From Faecalicoccus sp. (GTDB lineage: Bacteria; Bacillota_I; Bacilli_A; Erysipelotrichales; Erysipelotrichaceae), in NCBI GenBank assembly GCA_017941505.1, contig JAGAWH010000084.1:1-5836 (forward strand): 5,836 nt of DNA, written 5' to 3'. Positions 1-5,836 of the stretch are shown one piece after another (the stretch's first letter is position 1; each line of letters begins with the position of its first letter). Below the pieces are notes generated by a model, which worked only from the letters and a program-made list of their open reading frames with translations, was not told the DNA's origin and ran no database searches. The position numbers and the translations under genes were made by a program.

Positions 1-7
1 TACTCAT
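1..7 (-). CDS. 5' end of an unidentified leftward gene (start codon at window edge)
   Basis: Only the first two codons (Met-Ser) lie in the window, so the product cannot be identified. The start is supported on the minus strand by AAGGGAG (plus positions 15-21), seven bases before the ATG at 7-5, which is an ideal Shine-Dalgarno and spacing. The leader further upstream holds a U-tailed hairpin (45-67) and repeated GTGTCC motifs, which fits the first gene of an insertion sequence. A divergent regulator of the neighbouring beta-glucosidase gene is the main alternative. Both readings are inference. Confidence 0.4.
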
Positions 8-44
8 ATAGATTCTCCCTTCAATACAACCATTCTATCAGAGC

Positions 45-67
45 AAACAAAAACCCCGCAACCGGGG
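45..67 (-). terminator. leftward hairpin terminator or attenuator in the leader of the edge gene
   Basis: CCCCG (54-58) pairs with CGGGG (63-67) around a CAAC loop. On the minus strand the stem is followed by TTTTTGTTT, the form of an intrinsic terminator. The plus-strand side has no T tract, so it works leftward only. It lies about 40 bases before the leftward ATG and after no visible leftward gene. It would therefore act as an attenuator or as a block to read-through into the edge gene. No competing antiterminator stem or BglG/LicT-type RNA site was recognised. Confidence 0.55.
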
Positions 68-93
68 CAAGATACACCATTGAACTTCAAAAC

Positions 94-136
94 GTGTCCA
101 ATGTGTTTTTTTCTTGTGTCCGAATTACAGGGTCCA
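94..136. repeat. repeated GTGTCC motifs, 22 bp apart, with a third related copy
   Basis: GTGTCC occurs at 94-99 and 116-121, exactly 22 bases apart (about two helical turns). A related GGTCCA follows at 131-136. Same-face spacing suggests binding sites for one protein, possibly a transposase at an element end. Short motifs recur by chance in AT-rich DNA, so only the combination is suggestive. Confidence 0.3.
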
Positions 137-140
137 TTTT

Positions 141-155
141 ACTTTATCTTAAAGT
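141..155. promoter_or_regulatory. inverted repeat, candidate operator 1 upstream of the first GH1 gene
   Basis: ACTTTA (141-146) and TAAAGT (150-155) are perfect arms around a 3-base spacer. The same arms recur at 178-193 close to the gene, separated by about 37 bases centre to centre. A paired operator bound by a dimeric regulator of the GH1 operon is the simple reading. The regulator family cannot be told from the sequence. Confidence 0.4.
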
Positions 156-158
156 GAG

Positions 159-1633
<1,475 letters not shown>

Positions 1634-1649
1634 AAAAAGGAGAAGTACA

Positions 1650-2300
1650 ATGAAAAAAGCGGCAATTTTTGATATGGATGGATTGATGTTTGACAGCGAA
1701 AATGTGTTCCAGAAAAACTGGCGTGCCATTGCCGATGAAATGGGTGTAACCCTGCCGGAGGATTGGGTATCACAGATTTGCGGAACGAGCGGGGCCCATA
1801 TGAATCATGTGATTGAACGAAATTATCATGTAGAAGACGGACAGCCAATCCAGACCGAAGTTTACCGCCGTGTAGAAGAAGATCTGGCGATTGACTGTCC
1901 GGAAAAACCGGGATTACATGAAATCTTGGAATACCTCTATAACCAGGGTGTTGTGATGGCAGTTGCCTCCAGTAACTTTACGCATATCATTGAAAGAAAT
2001 TTAAGAAATACCCACACCGATCCGTATTTTAAAACGGTAGTATCCGGAAAAGATGTAAAACACGGAAAACCGGCACCGGATATCTTCTTATATGCAGCTG
2101 AAAAAATCGGTTTTGATCCAAAGGATTGCTACGTATTTGAAGATGGCTTTAACGGAATTGAAGCTGCTTATGCAGCAGGATGTGCACCGATTATGATCCC
2201 GGACCAGTTCCAGCCAACCGATGAAATCCGTGCAATGTGTGTAGGTGTTTATGATTCTTTATTAGATGCCAAAGAGGCATTTGAAAAAGGAGAGCTATAA
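1650..2300 (+). CDS. HAD-superfamily hydrolase, beta-phosphoglucomutase-like subgroup
   Basis: This 216-residue soluble protein has all four HAD motifs: D8-x-D10-G (nucleophile and acid/base aspartates), S107 in VASSN, K140 in GKPAPD, and E164-D165 in FEDGFNG. A helical cap between about residues 15 and 85 makes it subfamily I, the class of beta-phosphoglucomutase, phosphoglycolate phosphatase and small sugar-phosphate phosphatases. An AGGAGAAG ribosome site sits in the 16-base gap after the GH1 stop, so the two are most likely one transcript. That context points to a sugar phosphate such as glucose phosphate or a 2-deoxy or damaged sugar phosphate as substrate, by inference only. Phosphatase against mutase cannot be settled here. 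The gene ends directly in a strong terminator. Confidence 0.88.
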   Translation: MKKAAIFDMDGLMFDSENVFQKNWRAIADEMGVTLPEDWVSQICGTSGAHMNHVIERNYHVEDGQPIQTEVYRRVEEDLAIDCPEKPGLHEILEYLYNQGVVMAVASSNFTHIIERNLRNTHTDPYFKTVVSGKDVKHGKPAPDIFLYAAEKIGFDPKDCYVFEDGFNGIEAAYAAGCAPIMIPDQFQPTDEIRAMCVGVYDSLLDAKEAFEKGEL

Positions 2301-2302
2301 TC

Positions 2303-2330
2303 AAAAAAAGACAGGTTCGCCTGTCTTTTT
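2303..2330. terminator. bidirectional intrinsic terminator shared by the HAD and rho genes
   Basis: GACAGG (2310-2315) pairs with CCTGTC (2320-2325) around a TTCG loop. Seven A's precede the stem and five T's follow it, so transcripts from both directions get a U tail. It starts two bases after the HAD stop and its T tract overlaps the rho stop codon (2329-2331), so convergent genes share one very compact terminator. Confidence 0.9.
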
Positions 2331-3600
2331 AGATGTTGTTTTGAATTTTTACTTTTTGAATTAAATCGTTATTGTTGATGGAGTTTTGGAAAAGCGTGAT
2401 CAGGTTATCGGTTGCGTTTTCCTGGCGGGCATCGTTGATGGCGCGTCTTATAATATTTACGGTCTGCATTTCATCCGCATTTAATAATAAGTCTTCTCTG
2501 CGGGTTCCGGATTTCTGGATATCGATGGCAGGGAAGACTCTTCTTTCCTGCAGTCTTCTGCTTAATACCAGTTCCATATTTCCGGTACCTTTAAATTCCT
2601 CATAAACGACATCATCCATTTTGGATCCGGTATTCACAAGTGCGGTTGCCAGAATTGTCAAAGATCCGCCTTCACGTACATTTCTTGCGGCACCGAAGAA
2701 TTTTTTCGGCATATGTAAAGAGGAAGGATCCAAACCACCGGTCAAGGTTTTACCGGAAGGTGTACATGTTAAGTTATAAGCTCTGGCAAGACGGGTAATG
2801 CTGTCAAGTAAGACCATAACATCTTCTCCATGTTCCACTAAACGCTTCGCCCTTTCAATCACCATTTCCGATACCTGGATATGGTGTTCCGGTAATTCAT
2901 CAAAGGTGGAATAGATGACTTCAGTATTACGAGATCCAACCGATTCTTTGATGTCGGTTACTTCTTCCGGTCTTTCATCGATTAAAAGAATGATGAGATG
3001 GATTTCCGGATTTGTCTTTTGTACCGATAGCGCAATATCCTTTAATAATGTAGTTTTACCTGCTTTTGGAGGGGATACGATCATACCGCGCTGTCCCTTA
3101 CCGATAGGAGATAATAAGTCTACCATTCTTAAACTGATTTTGTTTTGAAGCAGATGGATTCTGTGATCCGGGAAAATAGGTGTTAAAGATTCAAAATTAG
3201 GACGGCGAATGGCTTCTTCGATCGTTCCGCCATTAATGGAATTGACACGAAGAAGAGCACCGTATTTGTCCGTTGGATTACGCCGGCCAAACAGTCCTGT
3301 CAACATATCTCCGGTTTTTAAATTGAAATGTCGTATTTGATATGGGGAAACATAAACGTCGTTGGAGGTGGATAGATAATTCTCACCGCGTAAGAAACCA
3401 TACCCTTCGGAAAGAACTTCCAGGATGCCAAATGCCATATCGTTTGGCTTTTGAATTTCCGGCTGTGGTTCCGGCTCCGGTTCCACTAAAAGTTCAACGA
3501 GTTCACTTTTCCGTTTTGAAGAGATTCCTTTTATATCTTTTTCTTTGGCCAGGTCTCTCAGCTCAGCTAAAGATAAATTTTCCAGTTGTTCTTTTGTCAT
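2329..3600 (-). CDS. rho: transcription termination factor Rho
   Basis: Rho is a hexameric RNA-dependent ATPase/helicase that pulls nascent RNA from polymerase. The 423-residue product is close to the E. coli length of 419. In order it has an N-terminal helical Rho_N segment (about 1-38), a short acidic Pro/Glu linker (39-51) and a cold-shock-like RNA-binding domain (about 56-125, with GYGFLR and DVYVSP). The RecA-like ATPase core follows: Walker A SPPKAGKT (176-183), Walker B VMVLLDS (261-267), Q-loop SGKTLTGG (282-289), R-loop TGSK (324-327) and arginine finger R354 in [10 protein letters not shown] start it at 3600: AAAGGA lies seven bases upstream and a good promoter lies at 3623-3651. 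An in-frame Met at 3657 lies upstream of that promoter and would add 19 residues unlike Rho. The gene looks monocistronic, with its own terminator. Confidence 0.97.
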   Translation of the reverse strand: MTKEQLENLSLAELRDLAKEKDIKGISSKRKSELVELLVEPEPEPQPEIQKPNDMAFGILEVLSEGYGFLRGENYLSTSNDVYVSPYQIRHFNLKTGDMLTGLFGRRNPTDKYGALLRVNSINGGTIEEAIRRPNFESLTPIFPDHRIHLLQNKISLRMVDLLSPIGKGQRGMIVSPPKAGKTTLLKDIALSVQKTNPEIHLIILLIDERPEEVTDIKESVGSRNTEVIYSTFDELPEHHIQVSEMVIERAKRLVEHGEDVMVLLDSITRLARAYNLTCTPSGKTLTGGLDPSSLHMPKKFFGAARNVREGGSLTILATALVNTGSKMDDVVYEEFKGTGNMELVLSRRLQERRVFPAIDIQKSGTRREDLLLNADEMQTVNIIRRAINDARQENATDNLITLFQNSINNNDLIQKVKIQNNI

Positions 3601-3622
3601 AAAATTTCCTTTCTGTTTTTTA

Positions 3623-3651
3623 ATAATAAACAATTCTTTTCCTGTTGTAAA
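3623..3651 (-). promoter_or_regulatory. rho promoter
   Basis: On the minus strand TTTACA (3651-3646) is a five-of-six -35 box and TATTAT (3628-3623) a five-of-six -10 box, with a 17-base spacer. Transcription would begin around 3616, giving a short leader of about 16 bases with only a ribosome site. This leaves no room for leader attenuation and excludes the Met at 3657 as a start from this promoter. Confidence 0.65.
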
Positions 3652-3679
3652 TCTCAAAAAAAGTTAGTACTCACAAATT

Positions 3680-3695
3680 TATAACAACTGTTATA
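3680..3695. promoter_or_regulatory. 16-bp palindrome over the -35 of the second GH1 gene, candidate operator
   Basis: TATAACA (3680-3686) and TGTTATA (3689-3695) are perfect 7-base arms with a 2-base spacer. The left arm contains the presumed -35 of the GH1 promoter, so a bound dimer would block it. It does not resemble the dyads in front of the first GH1 gene, which suggests a different regulator. It lies 29 bases from the rho -35 box, so an effect on rho is possible but not implied. Confidence 0.5.
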
Positions 3696-3709
3696 TTTTA
3701 AAATATGAT
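3681..3709 (+). promoter_or_regulatory. promoter of the second GH1 gene
   Basis: ATAACA (3681-3686) as -35 matches four of six bases and TATGAT (3704-3709) as -10 matches five of six, with a 17-base spacer. Two further perfect palindromes, at 3693-3706 and 3705-3714, fill the spacer and -10. The start codon at 3741 is preceded by AAAGGAGG (3725-3732), an excellent ribosome site at eight bases. Confidence 0.6.
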
Positions 3710-3722
3710 ATCATTTTATTAA

Positions 3723-5210
<1,488 letters not shown>

Positions 5211-5220
5211 TTTTTACTTC

Positions 5221-5251
5221 AAGGGGACGATTTTGTCCCTTTTTTCTTTTT
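5221..5251 (+). terminator. terminator of the second GH1 gene
   Basis: The arms 5221-5228 and 5235-5242 form an 8-bp stem (one G-T pair) with a GATTTT loop, followed by a T-rich run to 5251. It begins 11 bases after the GH1 stop and so separates that gene from the next one. Confidence 0.85.
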
Positions 5252-5265
5252 GAATCAAAAATTTA

Positions 5266-5295
5266 TTGAAATTCATTTTTTGATGTGTATATTAT
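5266..5295 (+). promoter_or_regulatory. candidate promoter of the 122-residue protein gene
   Basis: TTGAAA (5266-5271) is a good -35. Two overlapping -10 boxes are possible: TATATT (5288-5293, 16-base spacer) and TATTAT (5290-5295, 18-base spacer). It lies just after the GH1 terminator and 34-36 bases before the next start codon, so the following gene is likely transcribed on its own. Confidence 0.5.
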
Positions 5296-5328
5296 GAATT
5301 TAATAAAGGGGAAAAAGGGGACAGAAAA

Positions 5329-5697
5329 ATGAAGTTTAAGGACTATTTTGCCGAGGACCGCGACCAGATTTTCAAGACTGTATTTGAGAGCAGCCGAACA
5401 GATCCGGAAACGATGAAATTCTTGGAAAGAGTGTACTTTAAAGAACTGATTTTTGAACAGTTGGACCCGGAATTAAGAACCAATTATTATATTGACTCGA
5501 TTTATGATATCTTTCACAGACTGGACTTTGCGGATGTATGGATGGATTCCAAGGAAATCATTCGAAAGCTTTGTGTTGCCGTCAACAAAAAGACATGTAC
5601 GATGCGCCAGTTAGGAATTATCACTGCGGGTATGTTCTATGATTGGAATCCGGAGAAAACATTTGAAGAACAATTTTTGAAGGCATTTAACAACTAA
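5329..5697 (+). CDS. uncharacterised small protein (122 residues)
   Basis: I do not recognise this family. It is preceded by a G-rich ribosome site (AGGGG at 5316-5320, eight bases from ATG), by its own candidate promoter, and it is followed by a strong terminator, so it looks like a real single-gene transcription unit. The protein is soluble and acidic, with no signal peptide, membrane segment or obvious metal-binding cluster. It has two cysteines (residues 82 and 90). It appears mostly helical, with aromatic-rich stretches such as NYYIDSIYDIFHRLDF and FYDWNPEKTFEEQF. A small regulatory or protein-binding role is possible but nothing visible shows it. Codon use looks like the neighbouring genes, so there is no clear sign of recent transfer. 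Confidence 0.75.
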   Translation: MKFKDYFAEDRDQIFKTVFESSRTDPETMKFLERVYFKELIFEQLDPELRTNYYIDSIYDIFHRLDFADVWMDSKEIIRKLCVAVNKKTCTMRQLGIITAGMFYDWNPEKTFEEQFLKAFNN

Positions 5698-5699
5698 GA

Positions 5700-5746
5700 G
5701 GATGTTTCAGTTAAGTAATAATTCTTAGCTGAGACATCCATTTTTT
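5700..5746 (+). terminator. strong terminator after the 122-residue protein gene
   Basis: Arms 5700-5715 and 5724-5739 pair over 16 bases with no mismatch (two G-T pairs) around an 8-base loop. ATTTTTT follows at 5740-5746. The stem begins two bases after the stop codon. It is unusually long for an intrinsic terminator. Confidence 0.88.
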
Positions 5747-5769
5747 CTCCGCTATCGAAAATCTAATTA

Positions 5770-5813
5770 AAAATCATCTGCCTAAGACATTTTCTAGTTA
5801 AGCAGATGATTTT
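5770..5813. terminator. second hairpin, possibly a terminator for a leftward gene beyond the window
   Basis: AAAATCATCTGC (5770-5781) and GCAGATGATTTT (5802-5813) are perfect 12-base arms with a 20-base loop. Both sides carry A/T runs: the minus strand reads into ATTTTTAATTA after the stem, and the plus strand into TTTTATTT. A convergent gene to the right would explain it. The long loop makes it a weaker terminator than the one at 5700-5746, and an intergenic repeat is an alternative. Confidence 0.5.
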
Positions 5814-5836
5814 ATTTGCCTTTTTGGGCATTATAA

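Larger units (their letters stand above)
1..136 (-). mobile_element. possible end of an insertion sequence (IS3-like?), running off the left edge
   Basis: Read on the minus strand, the block begins TGGACCCTGTAATTCGGACA, beginning with TG, and carries a second TTGGACAC further in. It then has a hairpin terminator and a gene start 130 bases from the presumed tip. Terminal TG and GGACAC-type motifs are common at IS3-family ends, and hairpins that block incoming transcription are common in IS leaders. No transposase sequence, opposite end or target duplication is visible, so this is a suggestion only. The alternative is an ordinary divergent leader region. Confidence 0.28.

Noticed and set aside
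3601..3657. An earlier in-frame Met at 3657 as the rho start
   Set aside because: It adds 19 residues unlike Rho, lies upstream of the rho promoter (3623-3651), and the Met at 3600 has a good ribosome site.
5817..5830. Small TGCC/GGCA hairpin at the right edge
   Set aside because: A four-base stem with a T-rich loop is too weak to call and the sequence ends just after it.

Overview
The window comes from a low-GC Gram-positive (Firmicutes) chromosome. The signs are AT-rich intergenic DNA, strong AGGAGG-type ribosome binding sites, U-tailed hairpin terminators and PTS-style phospho-beta-glucosidases. The protein flavour (two closely related GH1 enzymes, a compact 423-residue Rho) suggests a gut Erysipelotrichaceae-like or related organism, but that placement is an inference made without any database search.

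Layout, left to right. Positions 1-136 look like the 5' end of a leftward gene. There is a Shine-Dalgarno and ATG at the very edge, a leftward U-tailed hairpin in its leader, and repeated GTGTCC motifs that may be the end of an insertion sequence. Positions 137-214 hold a regulatory region with two similar inverted repeats. Then come a rightward two-gene unit, 6-phospho-beta-glucosidase (215-1633) and a HAD-family phosphatase or mutase (1650-2300), and a very compact two-way terminator (2303-2330). Transcription termination factor Rho follows on the minus strand (2329-3600). A divergent promoter region (3601-3740) leads to a second GH1 6-phospho-beta-glucosidase (3741-5210), whose reading frame is broken by a single TAA at codon 60. 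After its terminator there is an unrecognised 122-residue protein (5329-5697) and two hairpins in the last 140 bases.

The two GH1 enzymes are cytoplasmic: no signal peptide is visible. They would hydrolyse beta-glucoside 6-phosphates delivered by a PTS transporter, which is not in this window. The HAD protein is probably co-transcribed with the first GH1 and may act on a sugar phosphate from the same pathway. Rho is a housekeeping gene that sits between these sugar genes and has its own promoter and terminator.

The most notable observation is the lone nonsense codon in an otherwise intact second GH1 gene. Next are the promoter-overlapping inverted repeats, which differ between the two GH1 genes and so suggest different regulators. 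I did not find convincing evidence of a wholly new biological system here.
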